From: Saprospiraceae bacterium
Lineage (GTDB): Bacteria > Bacteroidota > Bacteroidia > Chitinophagales > Saprospiraceae
Reading direction: 5' to 3'
DNA: 64,000 nt
Assembly (NCBI GenBank): GCA_028280415.1
Contig: JANQLV010000065.1
Coordinates: 124,001 to 188,000 of the forward strand
Shown piece after piece: positions 53,694-63,830 of this stretch. Position numbers and translations under genes: made by a program. Numbering within the stretch: the first letter of the stretch is position 1; each line of letters starts with the position of its first letter. The notes below the pieces were generated by a model that worked only from the letters and a program-made list of their open reading frames with translations, did no database searches and was not told the DNA's origin.

Positions 53694-56198
53694 ATGAATA
53701 AACAGAACCAATCTTCAGACAATAAAGGTTTTCAGACGAAATGGGCCTACCTGAAAGGAGAATTTCGCCAGTTTCAAAGTGATTTTCCCAAGATAGCACT
53801 TGGCTTAAAAGCATTGCTTGGACTTGGCTTGACCGCTTTGATATCAATGATCGTTTTTTTGTTGATGCTGTATTTTGGGGCTTTTGGGAGAATTCCTACT
53901 GCTACTGAACTTAAAGATATTCGCAATCATGAAGCATCTGAGATTTATTCGGTTGATGGCGTATTGCTAGGGAAATATTATGTGGAAAACCGGGAAATTG
54001 TTGATCTTGACGAAATATCGCCCAATATCATAAATGCCTTGATCGCTACGGAAGATGCCCGTTTTTTTGAGCATAAGGGAGTGGATTTCCGGGCTATCAT
54101 GCGAGTATTTCTCAAGACTATTCTGCTCGGAGACGACTCTTCGGGTGGCGGTAGCACCATCAGCCAGCAACTTGCTAAAAATATTTACAAAAGAAAAAAA
54201 CATCGTTTTCTAACGATACCCATCAATAAAATCAAAGAGATGATTGTCGCTCGTCGTCTCGAGAAAGTTTATAGTAAAGAGGAGTTGATCAATTTGTACT
54301 TAAATACCGTTCCGTTCGGGTTTAATATGTACGGGGTGGAAGTAGCTGCCAAGCAACTATTTAATACCACGGCAAAAGATATCGAACCACAGGATGCAGC
54401 GGTGATTGTCGGCATGTTGAAAGGTAATACTTTGTACAATCCTGTCCGCAATCCGAAAAATGCTACCAAGCGTCGGAATACCGTTTTGCAACGGATGAAA
54501 AAGTATGGTTACCTGGAGGCTGAAGCTGTCGACTCTCTGCAACAGTTACCGCTTGAAGTAGAATACCATAGAGAAGGAAACAATCTCGGGATGGCGACTT
54601 ATTTTCGTGAACATCTTCGTCAGGATTTGGACGACCTGATCAAAGAGTATAAAAAACCCAATGGCGATAGTTATAATATTTCTACCGATGGCCTGAAAAT
54701 CTACACTACTATCCATTCCCGCCTGCAGCAATATGCCGAAGAAGCGGTTTCCGAGCAAATGACCCTTTTACAAAAATCCTTTGACAAACACTGGAAGGGC
54801 AGAAAACCCTGGGGCAACGAAAAGGTGATTAATAAATTAGTGGAAGCATCACGACGTTATCAATCACTTAAAAAGGCTGGAATTTCGGAAAAGGAGATCC
54901 AGGCAATTTTTGATAAACCTGTTCGTATGCGTATCTATACACATCAGGGAGAAGAAACGAAAAAAATGAGTCCGCGTGATTCAATCAAGTATTATTATGC
55001 GATGCTTAATGCCGGTTTTATGGTCCTGCAACCGGAAACCGGTGCAATTATGGCCTGGGTAGGGGGAATTGATCACAAGTATTTCCATTACGATCATATT
55101 AAGGCACGCCGACAAGTCGGCTCTACGTTTAAACCTATTGTCTATGCTAAAGCGCTGCAGCGCAATATTGAACCCTGTGAGTATGTTAGCAATCAACTGA
55201 CCACTTATGTGGATTACGATGATTGGACACCGCAGAATTCGGATGGGCAATATGGTGGCTTTTATTCAATGGAGGGGGGGATTACCGGATCTGTTAATTC
55301 TGTGGCAGTAGATCTCATTATGCGGACCGAAGTAGATTCGGTGATTGATTTGGCGAGGAAGATGGGGATTACTTCCAGAATACCCAAAGTACCGGCAATT
55401 GCATTGGGAGCAGTTGATGCTTCACTCTTTGATATGGTCAAAGTTTACGGAACACTGGCTAATCGCGGAGTACGCCAGGATCCTTATTATCTGACGCGGA
55501 TTGAAACCAGCGATGGCACAGTCATCGCAGAATTTTATAAACCACTTGCGGAAAGAGTTTTGGAAAGAGATAATGCAGATATTATGGTCAATATCATGAA
55601 GTCTGTAGTAGATAGCGGGACGGCCAGGCGACTTCGGTATCAGTATGGAATTACAGGAGATATAGCCGGTAAAACGGGGACTACACAATCACATGCGGAT
55701 GGGTGGTTTGTTGGGTTTACGCCAAAACTGGTTGCCGGGGCCTGGGTAGGAGGAGAGTCTCCTAAGGTTCGTTTTAGAAGTTTGAAACTGGGACAAGGAG
55801 CGAATACAGCACTTCCAATTTGGGGACGTTTCATGGGCAAGGTTTATAAAGACAAATCTTTAAAAGCTTTTAAAAAAGGCGTCTTTCCAATTCCTTCGAT
55901 GGAAGTACTGGAAAGACTGGATTGTCCACCTTATTCCGAAGAATTGCCGCTGCTGGTAGAAGATTCATTAGAAGAACTGGAAGATGGATTTAATGCCCGA
56001 CTGGATCGTTTATTTGAATCACTGAAGTCGAATAATAAGCAAAAGCGTATTAATGAAAGTCCGGGAAGAAGGACAGAAGCTCAAGCGAAAGAATCTGAGC
56101 GTATCCGTCGGAAAAATGAAAAAATACGGAAAAAGAAAGAACGTAAGAAAAAGCGAAAAGAATTCTGGGACAAGCTCAAACGCAAGAAGGAAAATTGA
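53694..56198 (+). CDS. Class A penicillin-binding protein (PBP1A-like)
   Basis: 834 residues from the ATG at 53694; an upstream frame from 53592 would add ~34 residues that look non-native. Membrane helix ~40-70; GT51 transglycosylase with ATEDARFFEHKGVDFRAIMRVF, GGSTISQQLAKN, RRLEKVYSKEELINLYLN; transpeptidase with GSTFKPIVYAKAL (SxxK), GSVNSVAV (SxN), AGKTGTTQSHADGWFVGFTP (KTG). The C-terminal ~70 residues are very basic (RKKERKKKRKEFWDKLKRKKEN). It polymerises and cross-links peptidoglycan. Confidence 0.94.
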   Translation: MNKQNQSSDNKGFQTKWAYLKGEFRQFQSDFPKIALGLKALLGLGLTALISMIVFLLMLYFGAFGRIPTATELKDIRNHEASEIYSVDGVLLGKYYVENREIVDLDEISPNIINALIATEDARFFEHKGVDFRAIMRVFLKTILLGDDSSGGGSTISQQLAKNIYKRKKHRFLTIPINKIKEMIVARRLEKVYSKEELINLYLNTVPFGFNMYGVEVAAKQLFNTTAKDIEPQDAAVIVGMLKGNTLYNPVRNPKNATKRRNTVLQRMKKYGYLEAEAVDSLQQLPLEVEYHREGNNLGMATYFREHLRQDLDDLIKEYKKPNGDSYNISTDGLKIYTTIHSRLQQYAEEAVSEQMTLLQKSFDKHWKGRKPWGNEKVINKLVEASRRYQSLKKAGISEKEIQAIFDKPVRMRIYTHQGEETKKMSPRDSIKYYYAMLNAGFMVLQPETGAIMAWVGGIDHKYFHYDHIKARRQVGSTFKPIVYAKALQRNIEPCEYVSNQLTTYVDYDDWTPQNSDGQYGGFYSMEGGITGSVNSVAVDLIMRTEVDSVIDLARKMGITSRIPKVPAIALGAVDASLFDMVKVYGTLANRGVRQDPYYLTRIETSDGTVIAEFYKPLAERVLERDNADIMVNIMKSVVDSGTARRLRYQYGITGDIAGKTGTTQSHADGWFVGFTPKLVAGAWVGGESPKVRFRSLKLGQGANTALPIWGRFMGKVYKDKSLKAFKKGVFPIPSMEVLERLDCPPYSEELPLLVEDSLEELEDGFNARLDRLFESLKSNNKQKRINESPGRRTEAQAKESERIRRKNEKIRKKKERKKKRKEFWDKLKRKKEN

Positions 56199-56339
56199 CC
56201 CAAACTATAATATACCCATAGACCATTTCATATTTTGGCAATAGGAACATAGCACTTTTATCATAGAAAACTACTAGACTGGCAATATTACAATTTGTCA
56301 GGTTTTAAAAGTTTGTTCGACAGCTATTTTCCTGTCCGC

Positions 56340-57635
56340 TTACCCTTCAACTTTTACTTTATGTAGTATGCGGTTAACTTCTCCCGATAGAATTCCCGAG
56401 TCCTGATAATACATAAAGCCATCATAGATAATCATCTTTTCTACAAAATCGCAACTGATCTTGAATGCTGCATTTACGGTTCCATCAACCAGATTGATTT
56501 CGTAAAAACGTTTTCCGAGTTTATCTCTGTAAATCGTGTAAAATTTTCCGGTTTTTTGATCTTTCAGTATCTTTTTCTCCCAGTGCTTTTCTTTGTGATA
56601 GCTAATGGGGAATTGCCTTAGCAATTGACCATCCAGAGTATAAAACTGTAGGAAGTTCATCGTATGGTTGAAGATGCAAATTTCATTACCGGTATTATAA
56701 AGCGGGGAGTAAATTGGCGCGTAGAAAAGCGCTTTCCAGGAGTCTAGTAACTCCGGGCGGGTAAGCTCTGGATTATCTGGGTATGCATTTGCGGCAGAGA
56801 AATACTGCTCCGACTGGCCATATTGTCCCAGTTCCTCAGGCATTCGCATAATATTTAGATCATCAACTACTCTGACCGAGCGGGTAATTTGTTGCTGTGT
56901 TTTAGATACGAAATCGAATTGAGCGTATTGCCCCAGAAGCTTACTTTTTTTCATGTAAACATAATGCTCCGAGGCTTCTACACAGGGTTGGATAAATTTA
57001 TCAAATTGCGCTCTGGGATATCTGGAAATTAAATTGATACTTCTTGTTTGAATATCTACTTCTATGATCTCTTGTTTGCCCACCAGGTGAATATTGCCCA
57101 GACAACTTTGATGTAATTCCTCAAAATCTCCTTTTATTTTGATCGGAATACTGTGCAAAACTTTGCCTTCCAAATCGCACAATTCCAAGATGTTACCTGT
57201 ACTGAGTCCCTGGAATTTGACCAGTAAAATCATATCATCTTTTATGATGAAATCCTTTACGGTAAAAACGGGTTGAGTAAGCTTTTCAATTTTGGGTTCA
57301 GCAATAACCTCTACGCCGGGTAGGAAAATAGAACTTTGCTTAAGAAAGACTTCCAATTCTTCTGTAGGGGGACTCTTTATTTCCAGTAAAAAATTTTCAT
57401 AACCAATCGAAGAAAAAATCAGCTTAACCGGGAAAGATTTGACCTTCAGTTTGAAATTTCCATCAATATCAGAAAAGGTACCGTTACTGGATTCCTGATC
57501 AAAAATATTTACGGCAACGAGTGCTTGTTTTGAATTAAAATCTTTTACCGAACCTTGAATCAAAAAAGACTCTTGCGCTTCCATTGATGTGAAGCATAAA
57601 ACCCAACAGATCAGAGCGAGAAATATTCGTTTCAT
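56340..57635 (-). CDS. Exported protein: CarboxypepD_reg-like domain plus beta-propeller
   Basis: 431 residues with signal peptide MKRIFLALICWVLCFTSMEAQ. CarboxypepD_reg-like domain ~24-95 (IQGSVKDFNSKQALVAVNIFDQES, FSDIDGNFKLKVKSFPVKLIFSSIGYE). The rest (~110-425) has repeated beta units such as ILELCDLEGKVLHSIPIKIKGDFEELHQSCLGNIHLVG and LQFYTLDGQLLRQFPISYHKEKHWEKKI, suggesting a six-bladed propeller. No TonB receptor barrel, no sorting domain. Likely periplasmic, role unknown. Confidence 0.8.
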   Translation of the reverse strand: MKRIFLALICWVLCFTSMEAQESFLIQGSVKDFNSKQALVAVNIFDQESSNGTFSDIDGNFKLKVKSFPVKLIFSSIGYENFLLEIKSPPTEELEVFLKQSSIFLPGVEVIAEPKIEKLTQPVFTVKDFIIKDDMILLVKFQGLSTGNILELCDLEGKVLHSIPIKIKGDFEELHQSCLGNIHLVGKQEIIEVDIQTRSINLISRYPRAQFDKFIQPCVEASEHYVYMKKSKLLGQYAQFDFVSKTQQQITRSVRVVDDLNIMRMPEELGQYGQSEQYFSAANAYPDNPELTRPELLDSWKALFYAPIYSPLYNTGNEICIFNHTMNFLQFYTLDGQLLRQFPISYHKEKHWEKKILKDQKTGKFYTIYRDKLGKRFYEINLVDGTVNAAFKISCDFVEKMIIYDGFMYYQDSGILSGEVNRILHKVKVEG

Positions 57636-57851
57636 AATTTTAAAATACGACTTCTACAAAAAACAAGAATATCCATCTCCAGGCATAAGTCAGGTTTGAA
57701 ACCAGATACTACCGGTGCTGGCATATTAATTTGTGTGGGCTTCAAATCGGTCAATCCAGTAAAAGTAGTGGATAAGCGGGAGGGTTTGTCAATACAACCT
57801 GCCTCTTAAAAAGTAAACACAACAGTTCCTTTCTTGTTTACTTTGCTTTCT

Positions 57852-58688
57852 CTATAATCTTGCTTTCAAAAAGTCTAGAGCCAATACATTAGCTTCCTGT
57901 GCTGCGGCCTCTTTGTATCTGGGGCTACTCGGATTAGCAAAACCATGCTCTGCATCAAACTGTCTGGTTTCTATATTTTTGCCAATGGCTTTCATTACAT
58001 CCGAAAATTTATTGACGATTTCAGGTGTAATCCAACCGTCTTTTTCAGCAAATAAACCGAGAACATCTGCTTTAAGCGGCGTTAATTTAGCGGGCTCGGA
58101 TACCGGCATTCCGTAGTAAATGACACAACCCGCTCCCCGTTCTTCGGCCAGAATGGAAGCTTTCAGTGACCATCCACCTCCAAAGCACCAACCTATAGTA
58201 GCAATTTTAGCATCCTCTCCAACGTATTTCATCGCTCCACGAATAATCGTATTTAACCTATCTTCATTTACTCCTTGCATAAATTTAGCAGCATCCTCCC
58301 GTTTATCGGTCACTTTTCCATCGTACATATCCAATGCAAGAACATTTACACCTTCCAGTTCACTGTAGAGGCGGTCTGCTTCTTTTTTGATATGATCGTT
58401 GAGCCCCCACCATTCATGCACTACGAATAGGGCCTTATTTGAACTCAGATCGTTAATAATTGCATAAGCTGATCCCGGTTTTCCATCAGATGTTTCGAAA
58501 GTAATCATCTTTCCTTTTCCGGTAAATTCCAGTTTTTCTGGTTTTTCGTGGGCTTCCCTGAAGGCTTCCTCTTTAGTAAACTTGGCCATACTGTCGGTGC
58601 CTTTTTGTGCTTCCGGGCTTTCTGATCCACAAGATGAAAACATTAATGAAAGAGCAATAAATAAAAAGAGAGAAATTCGGATAACCAT
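57852..58688 (-). CDS. Lipoprotein dienelactone hydrolase family enzyme
   Basis: 278 residues. Lipobox at ISLFLFIALSLMFSSCGSES (Cys20). alpha/beta hydrolase fold: ALFVVHEWWGLNDHIKKEADRL, VNVLALDMYDGKVTDKREDAAKFM, ATIGWCFGGGWSLKASI (nucleophile Cys in GWCFGG), VLGLFAEKDGWITPEIV (Asp), FDAEHGFANPSSP (His). The Cys-Asp-His triad fits dienelactone hydrolase; the exported lipoprotein form would act on an external or envelope ester or lactone. Confidence 0.88.
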   Translation of the reverse strand: MVIRISLFLFIALSLMFSSCGSESPEAQKGTDSMAKFTKEEAFREAHEKPEKLEFTGKGKMITFETSDGKPGSAYAIINDLSSNKALFVVHEWWGLNDHIKKEADRLYSELEGVNVLALDMYDGKVTDKREDAAKFMQGVNEDRLNTIIRGAMKYVGEDAKIATIGWCFGGGWSLKASILAEERGAGCVIYYGMPVSEPAKLTPLKADVLGLFAEKDGWITPEIVNKFSDVMKAIGKNIETRQFDAEHGFANPSSPRYKEAAAQEANVLALDFLKARL

Positions 58689-58875
58689 GGTAAATAGGGT
58701 TTAGTAAATATTTTTGTATCAATTGGATGATAATTGAGTATAAACTTTACACAAGTTAATAATAAAAGCGTATTGGCTTATACAAGTAGGGAGAAAGCTA
58801 TAACTTGCGCTCAATTTTGAAAAACAAGCTGACTTTATACAGCGTTTTTAATTTAAAGATTATCAAATAAAACAA

Positions 58876-60873
58876 ATGTCGACAGTTACTAAATCAGCTA
58901 TAAAATACGAAAAGGGGAAGTTGTCAAAAAAGCTGTTAATTCAGTTATATGAACAACTACTCAAACCCCGTATGGTGGAGGAGAAAATGCTTATCCTTTT
59001 AAGGCAGGGAAGAATCAGTAAATGGTTTTCAGGGATTGGCCAGGAAGCTATTTCCGTGGGAGCAACTGCTGCTTTGAAAGAAGGGGAAGTGATGTTTCCG
59101 ATGCACAGAAATCTTGGTGTGTTTACGACCAGAGGCATTCCGCTCGAAAACCTTTTCGGTCAATGGCAGGGTAAGTTGACCGGTTTTACAAAAGGGCGAG
59201 ATCGTTCTTTTCACTTCGGGACGATGGATTATAATACGGTTGGGATGATTTCGCATCTCGGGCCTCAGTTATCTTTAGCCTCCGGAGTTGCACTAGCTAA
59301 TAAATTGAGTAAAACCAAAGCGGTTTCTCTTGCTTTTACCGGAGAAGGTGGCACCAGCGAAGGGGAATTTCATGAAGCTTTGAATGTAGCTGCAGTATGG
59401 CAGTTGCCTGTAATTTTTATTATCGAAAATAATGGATATGGATTGTCTACTCCCGTATCTGAGCAATACCGTTGTGAAAACCTGGCCGACCGGGGAATTG
59501 GTTATGGAATGCGTTCTATGACAATTGATGGAAACAATATCCTTGAAGTTTATACAACGATTTCTAAACTGGCTACGGACTTGCGAAAGAAACCCGAGCC
59601 GGTACTGGTAGAATGCCGGACATTTCGGATGCGTGGACATGAAGAGGCTTCGGGTACGAAGTATGTTCCCAAAGAATTAATGGATACCTGGGCCAAAAAA
59701 GATCCAATCGCCAATTATGAAAGCTTTTTATTAGCAGAAGGTATTCTTACCGAACAGAAAATAGAAGATTTAAGAGCGCGCTATAAAAAGGAAATCAATG
59801 ATGCCCTGGAGAAAGCCGGGCAGGAGCCGATTGTTTCTGCTAATACAGAAAAAGAGTTGGCCGATGTTTATAAACCTCATGTTACAGAGGCAATTCCTCC
59901 TTCCGGGAGTACAAGCCCGAAGCGATTTATTGATGCGATTTCTGATGGATTGAGACAATCCATGCAAAAGCATAATCAGTTGGTATTAATGGGACAGGAT
60001 ATTGCGGAATATGGAGGTGTTTTTAAAATAACGGACGGATTTGTAGAAGAATTTGGAAACGCGCGCGTTCGAAATACTCCTTTGTGTGAAAGTGCTATTG
60101 TAGGAATTGGGATTGGATTAGGCTTAAAAGGCTGGAAATCAATGGTCGAAATGCAATTTGCTGATTTCGTTACTTGTGGGTTTAATCAGATTATAAATAA
60201 TGCAGCCAAACTGCATTACCGCTGGGGACAAAATGTAGATATGGTTATTCGCATGCCTACAGGAGGTGGTGTAGGGGCAGGACCGTTCCATTCTCAAAGC
60301 AATGAAGCCTGGTTTACACACACTCCGGGACTTAAAGTTGTTTATCCCTCTAATCCGGTTGATGCCAAAGGATTGATTAATGCTGCAATCGAAGATCCCA
60401 ATCCGGTCATGTATTTTGAACATAAAGGTTTATATCGTTCGGTCAGTGCCGAAGTGCCGGATGACTATTATACTACCGAAATCGGAAAAGCGGCAATTAG
60501 CCGAAATGGGACCGAACTCTCGATTATAACTTATGGCATGGGGGTGCATTGGGCTTTGAAAACGGTAGAAGAAACGGGCCTGGATGCGGAGATTATTGAT
60601 TTGCGCAGCTTGCTCCCATTGGATTATGATGCCATTGATACTACCGTTAAAAAAACGGGTAAAGTGATTATTCTACATGAGGATAGCCTCTTTGGAGGGA
60701 TCGGTGGAGAAATTTCTGCTTACATCACGGAGCATCTTTTTGAATATCTCGACGGACCGGTAATGCGTTGTGGAAGTCTTGATACACCAATCCCTTTTAC
60801 GATTCCTCTGGAAAAAAATTATTTGCCCGAAGAGCGGTTTAAAAATAAATTATTACAGCTACGGGAGTATTGA
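58876..60873 (+). CDS. Fused 2-oxoacid dehydrogenase E1 alpha/beta (branched-chain type)
   Basis: 665 residues. Alpha part ~1-335 with GIGQEAISVGATAALKEGEVMFPMHRNLGVFT, AFTGEGGTSEGEFHEALNVAAVWQLPVIFIIENNGYGLSTP (TPP-binding motif), RGHEEASGTKYVP. Beta part ~345-665 with LVLMGQDIAEYGGVFKITDGFVEEFGNARVRNTPLCESAIVGIGIGLGLKG, and a C-terminal transketolase-like stretch GKVIILHEDSLFGGIGGEI. The single chain matches fused E1 of branched-chain 2-oxoacid dehydrogenase. It decarboxylates valine/leucine/isoleucine-derived oxoacids with TPP. No E2/E3 gene is adjacent. Confidence 0.88.
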   Translation: MSTVTKSAIKYEKGKLSKKLLIQLYEQLLKPRMVEEKMLILLRQGRISKWFSGIGQEAISVGATAALKEGEVMFPMHRNLGVFTTRGIPLENLFGQWQGKLTGFTKGRDRSFHFGTMDYNTVGMISHLGPQLSLASGVALANKLSKTKAVSLAFTGEGGTSEGEFHEALNVAAVWQLPVIFIIENNGYGLSTPVSEQYRCENLADRGIGYGMRSMTIDGNNILEVYTTISKLATDLRKKPEPVLVECRTFRMRGHEEASGTKYVPKELMDTWAKKDPIANYESFLLAEGILTEQKIEDLRARYKKEINDALEKAGQEPIVSANTEKELADVYKPHVTEAIPPSGSTSPKRFIDAISDGLRQSMQKHNQLVLMGQDIAEYGGVFKITDGFVEEFGNARVRNTPLCESAIVGIGIGLGLKGWKSMVEMQFADFVTCGFNQIINNAAKLHYRWGQNVDMVIRMPTGGGVGAGPFHSQSNEAWFTHTPGLKVVYPSNPVDAKGLINAAIEDPNPVMYFEHKGLYRSVSAEVPDDYYTTEIGKAAISRNGTELSIITYGMGVHWALKTVEETGLDAEIIDLRSLLPLDYDAIDTTVKKTGKVIILHEDSLFGGIGGEISAYITEHLFEYLDGPVMRCGSLDTPIPFTIPLEKNYLPEERFKNKLLQLREY

Positions 60874-60985
60874 TGCTAGAATAGATGTAAGGTTTAAATG
60901 TTGGAATGACATTTTTTGATTAATTAAAATTCAATCATTCGGGCATTTTTAAAAGAACAAAACATTAGCATTTCGGTATATTTCT

Positions 60986-60993
60986 TATTTTTG
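60986..60993 (+). promoter_or_regulatory. -7 element before DUF5606 gene
   Basis: TATTTTTG matches TAnnTTTG, 31 bases upstream of the ATG at 61025. No clear -33 TTG. Confidence 0.45.
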
Positions 60994-61024
60994 CGATTCA
61001 TTTTGAAAATTAAAAATCAGAAGA

Positions 61025-61444
61025 ATGAACTTAGAAGAATACGTTGCGGTAAGCGGATTGCCGGGTGTGTACAAGATGGTGGCTAATCGCAGCAATGGTT
61101 TGATTATAGCTGATCTGGATTCGGGTAAAGGAAGATTCGCTTCTGCCAGAAAGCATCAATTTACACCATTAGCCTCTATCGGAATCTATACTATAAATGA
61201 TGATACCGAAGAATTAAAAGTGGTTTTCAGATCGATGCTGGAAAAATACGAGTCGCTTCCTCCGGTAGCAACTAATTCCTCGGCTGATGACTTATTCGAT
61301 TATTTTGGAGAAATCCTTCCCGGTTTTGACCGTGACAGAGTATACGCGAGTGATGTCAAAAAAATAATCAAATGGTTCAATTATCTCAATGATCGCAAAC
61401 TTCTTTCATTGGAAGATGATGCAAAATCCGAAGAGGAAGAATAA
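61025..61444 (+). CDS. DUF5606 protein
   Basis: 139 residues. Opens MNLEEYVAVSGLPGVYKMVANRSNGLIIADLDSGKGRFASARKHQFTPLASIGIYT, the DUF5606 module, followed by a helical part (LKVVFRSMLEKYESLPP, LFDYFGEILPGFDRDRVYASDVKKIIKWFNYLNDRKLL). Acidic end. Common in Bacteroidota, cytoplasmic, function unknown. Confidence 0.85.
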   Translation: MNLEEYVAVSGLPGVYKMVANRSNGLIIADLDSGKGRFASARKHQFTPLASIGIYTINDDTEELKVVFRSMLEKYESLPPVATNSSADDLFDYFGEILPGFDRDRVYASDVKKIIKWFNYLNDRKLLSLEDDAKSEEEE

Positions 61445-61448
61445 ATCT

Positions 61449-62066
61449 TTAGCGTTGGTCGGACAGTAGTTTTTTCTTTTCCTCCAAATCTTGCTCAAGT
61501 GTTTCGGAAAAGCTCAGCAAGAGCTTGTTCATCCTGGCGACGCTGAATTGGTTATCCGCATCGACTTCCAGAGAAAGGAACATTTGATAGATAGCATGCT
61601 GGGATTTGGATCGTTCGGTGTCAGTAGTTTTCCGCTTGGTCTTTTTAGCAGATGCTGACTGTTGTATATTCCTTGATTTCATATATTCTTGTGCAGCCTC
61701 GCTTCTTCGGTTGCTTTCTGCCTCCCTTCTTTCTGTTTCATTTACCATTCTGGGTTGGAGCTTGGTCTTTGGACGTATTTTTTCTGCGGTTTCCGGGCTT
61801 GGCTCTTCAACAACTGCCTTACTTTGCTCGATCTCTCGACGCATTGTTTCCTGAATCATTTGCTTTGTTGCCTCGATCTGTCTTTGATTGCCCGATTCTA
61901 TCGCTTCAAAAAAGACTTTATGCTGTTCCTCAAATTGCTCTATTTCACGGGTATCAATCTCAATTTGCCTTTTGGAAACAGATTTAATATTCTTTTTCTC
62001 GATGTTTTGAGCCTTGAGACTGGTTGCCAGTAAACAGATAATAAACAGACCAATAATATTTTTCAT
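61449..62066 (-). CDS. Exported charged helical protein of unknown function
   Basis: 205 residues with signal peptide MKNIIGLFIICLLATSLKAQ. The mature part is highly charged and Gln/Glu/Arg-rich (FEEQHKVFFEAIESGNQRQIEATKQMIQETMRREIEQSK, EAESNRRSEAAQEYMKSRN), probably helical or coiled-coil. Convergent with DUF5606 (5 bases apart). No family known. Confidence 0.65.
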   Translation of the reverse strand: MKNIIGLFIICLLATSLKAQNIEKKNIKSVSKRQIEIDTREIEQFEEQHKVFFEAIESGNQRQIEATKQMIQETMRREIEQSKAVVEEPSPETAEKIRPKTKLQPRMVNETERREAESNRRSEAAQEYMKSRNIQQSASAKKTKRKTTDTERSKSQHAIYQMFLSLEVDADNQFSVARMNKLLLSFSETLEQDLEEKKKLLSDQR

Positions 62067-62126
62067 TACTCCCTGGTTAATTTTGAATTAAATACCTGGA
62101 AAGTAACTGCAAAAAATCGACCAAAA

Positions 62127-62864
62127 TTACAATCCTGCAAAAGGATCACTACCAAGCCCCATTCCGGCTAAATCATTAGTGGCTTTTAGATTGGAAATGT
62201 CAAGATTTAACACCGCACTTTGGTGATAAGCGGCAATTTGAGCACCGGTAGAAAGCCTCTGCCAATTTTCCCAGGTGAATTCCATCCCTCCTATGGGAAT
62301 AATCTTTACCCACATTTTCCATTTCTGAGGAAGCCCCTGCTCATCCAGTATCCAAAGATAAGAATCACCGGGGGTTACCCCTCCGGAAGTATAACTTACC
62401 ATTAGCCCTTTTTTACCATCTTCCAAATCGACAATGCTACGCTCCGTACCAGGATCAAAAGCTTTCGCAGGCGCATTAAGCCAAAAAGAATCATTACAGA
62501 AAAACTCCCAGGCTTTTTGTACCCTCTTGTCGGCAGCCTCTCCATCCAGCTCCGAACCATTTACATAAGCTTTACCCGCGACCTGTTTAGTATTGAGCAA
62601 GACTTCGGTATCATCCCAACTTACTTTTACATAATGCCTTTTTTTATCCCATAAATAGTGGTGCATACCTTTGAAGGTCCATTGTACGTATATGGTAGAA
62701 TCCCAGGCTGTTTTGTCAATTGCCCGAAGCATCTTTTCGGCTAAAACATCAGCTTGCGGGCCTTTCTGTCCGGATGGTTTGGGTTCATTATATATGAAAA
62801 AAAGAATGACCAGAATACCGATAACAACGAGTAGAAAAATACCGAGTCTTTTAAGCCATTTCAT
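62127..62864 (-). CDS. Membrane-anchored protein of unknown function
   Basis: 245 residues from the ATG at 62864 (MKWLKRLGIFLLVVIGILVILFFIY, a membrane anchor). The periplasmic part contains WTFKGMHHYLWDKKRHYVKVSW, VQKAWEFFCNDSFWLNAPAKAFDPGTERSIVDL, GVTPGDSYLWILDEQGLPQKWKMWVKIIPIGGMEFTWENW. The fold is perhaps like lipoprotein-carrier beta sheets (LolA-type), but this is only an impression. It is divergent from the glycosyltransferase gene. Confidence 0.65.
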   Translation of the reverse strand: MKWLKRLGIFLLVVIGILVILFFIYNEPKPSGQKGPQADVLAEKMLRAIDKTAWDSTIYVQWTFKGMHHYLWDKKRHYVKVSWDDTEVLLNTKQVAGKAYVNGSELDGEAADKRVQKAWEFFCNDSFWLNAPAKAFDPGTERSIVDLEDGKKGLMVSYTSGGVTPGDSYLWILDEQGLPQKWKMWVKIIPIGGMEFTWENWQRLSTGAQIAAYHQSAVLNLDISNLKATNDLAGMGLGSDPFAGL

Positions 62865-62935
62865 TGGATTAATTTTTTTACACAATGTACTTAAAAACCG
62901 TTAGATTCGTATAAAAAATGGTTTGGGCATTAAAA

Positions 62936-62967
62936 TTGAACTAATAGCCGGTATATGCTTATTTTTG
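62936..62967 (+). promoter_or_regulatory. Promoter of the terminal glycosyltransferase gene
   Basis: TTG (62936-62938), a 21-base spacer and TATTTTTG (62960-62967). It supports the ATG at 63030 rather than the TTG at 63009. Confidence 0.6.
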
Positions 62968-63029
62968 CATGGACTAGTGAGATCCATCGCTGTTCAGTAT
63001 AAATAGGCTTGATCAAATATCCCAATACG

Positions 63030-63815
63030 ATGTACAACGGAAAAAAAGTAGTGGCTGTGCTCCCCGCGTATAACGCGGCACTTACCCTGGAAAAGACGTA
63101 TAAGGAAATTCCTTTTGACTTGGTAGATGAAGTAATCCTCTGTGATGATGCCAGTAGTGACGGGACTTCCGAACTGGCCAGAAAAATAGGAATTCGACAT
63201 GTGATTATCCACGAAAAGAATAAGGGCTATGGTGGTAATCAGAAATCGCTGTATAACAAAGCGATGGAAATAGGCGGAGATATCGTAATCATGTTACATC
63301 CCGATTATCAGTATACTCCAAAACTGATTCCAGCTATGGTAAATATTATTGGAGACGATCTTTATCCTGTGGTGCTGGGCTCCCGAATTCTGGGCAAAGG
63401 CGCATTAAAAGGAGGAATGCCAATCTATAAATACATTGCTAATCGATTATTGACCTTCGGTCAAAATTTACTGATCAATTATAAACTTTCAGAGTATCAT
63501 ACGGGCTATCGGGCGTTTAGCCGGGAAGTTTTGGAACGCATCAACTTTAATCAAAACTCTGATGATTTTGTTTTTGACAATGAGATGCTTTCGCAGATCA
63601 TCTATGCAGGATTTGATATAGCTGAAGTTACCTGCCCTACCAAATACTTTGAAGAAGCTTCTTCTATTAATTTTAAGCGTAGCAGCCAGTATGGACTAGG
63701 GGTAATTCGCGTATCAATAGGCCATTTTCTACAGCGTTTAGGTTTGTTGAACTTAAACATGTACAAACAGAATGCTCCGAAAAAAAAACGCAGCGCTAAA
63801 GAAAAAGTGAGTTAG
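63030..63815 (+). CDS. Glycosyltransferase family 2, DPM1-like
   Basis: 261 residues from the ATG at 63030. GT2 fold: KKVVAVLPAYNAALTLEKTYKEIP, EVILCDDASSDGTSELARKIG, KNKGYGGNQKSLYNKAMEIGGDIVIMLHPDYQYTPKLIPAMV (DxD-like HPD), VLGSRILGKGALKGGMPIYKYIANRLLTFGQN, SEYHTGYRAFSREVLERI, NDDFVFDNEML-like. It resembles enzymes that transfer a sugar to polyprenyl phosphate or build surface glycans. Basic tail (KKKRSAKEK). No partner genes in the window. Confidence 0.85.
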   Translation: MYNGKKVVAVLPAYNAALTLEKTYKEIPFDLVDEVILCDDASSDGTSELARKIGIRHVIIHEKNKGYGGNQKSLYNKAMEIGGDIVIMLHPDYQYTPKLIPAMVNIIGDDLYPVVLGSRILGKGALKGGMPIYKYIANRLLTFGQNLLINYKLSEYHTGYRAFSREVLERINFNQNSDDFVFDNEMLSQIIYAGFDIAEVTCPTKYFEEASSINFKRSSQYGLGVIRVSIGHFLQRLGLLNLNMYKQNAPKKKRSAKEKVS

Positions 63816-63830
63816 ATACTATTGGCTTAC

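Noticed and set aside
59293-59640. 115-residue frame antisense to the E1 gene
   Set aside because: It overlaps the TPP-binding region of a clearly real gene and has no start context or homology.
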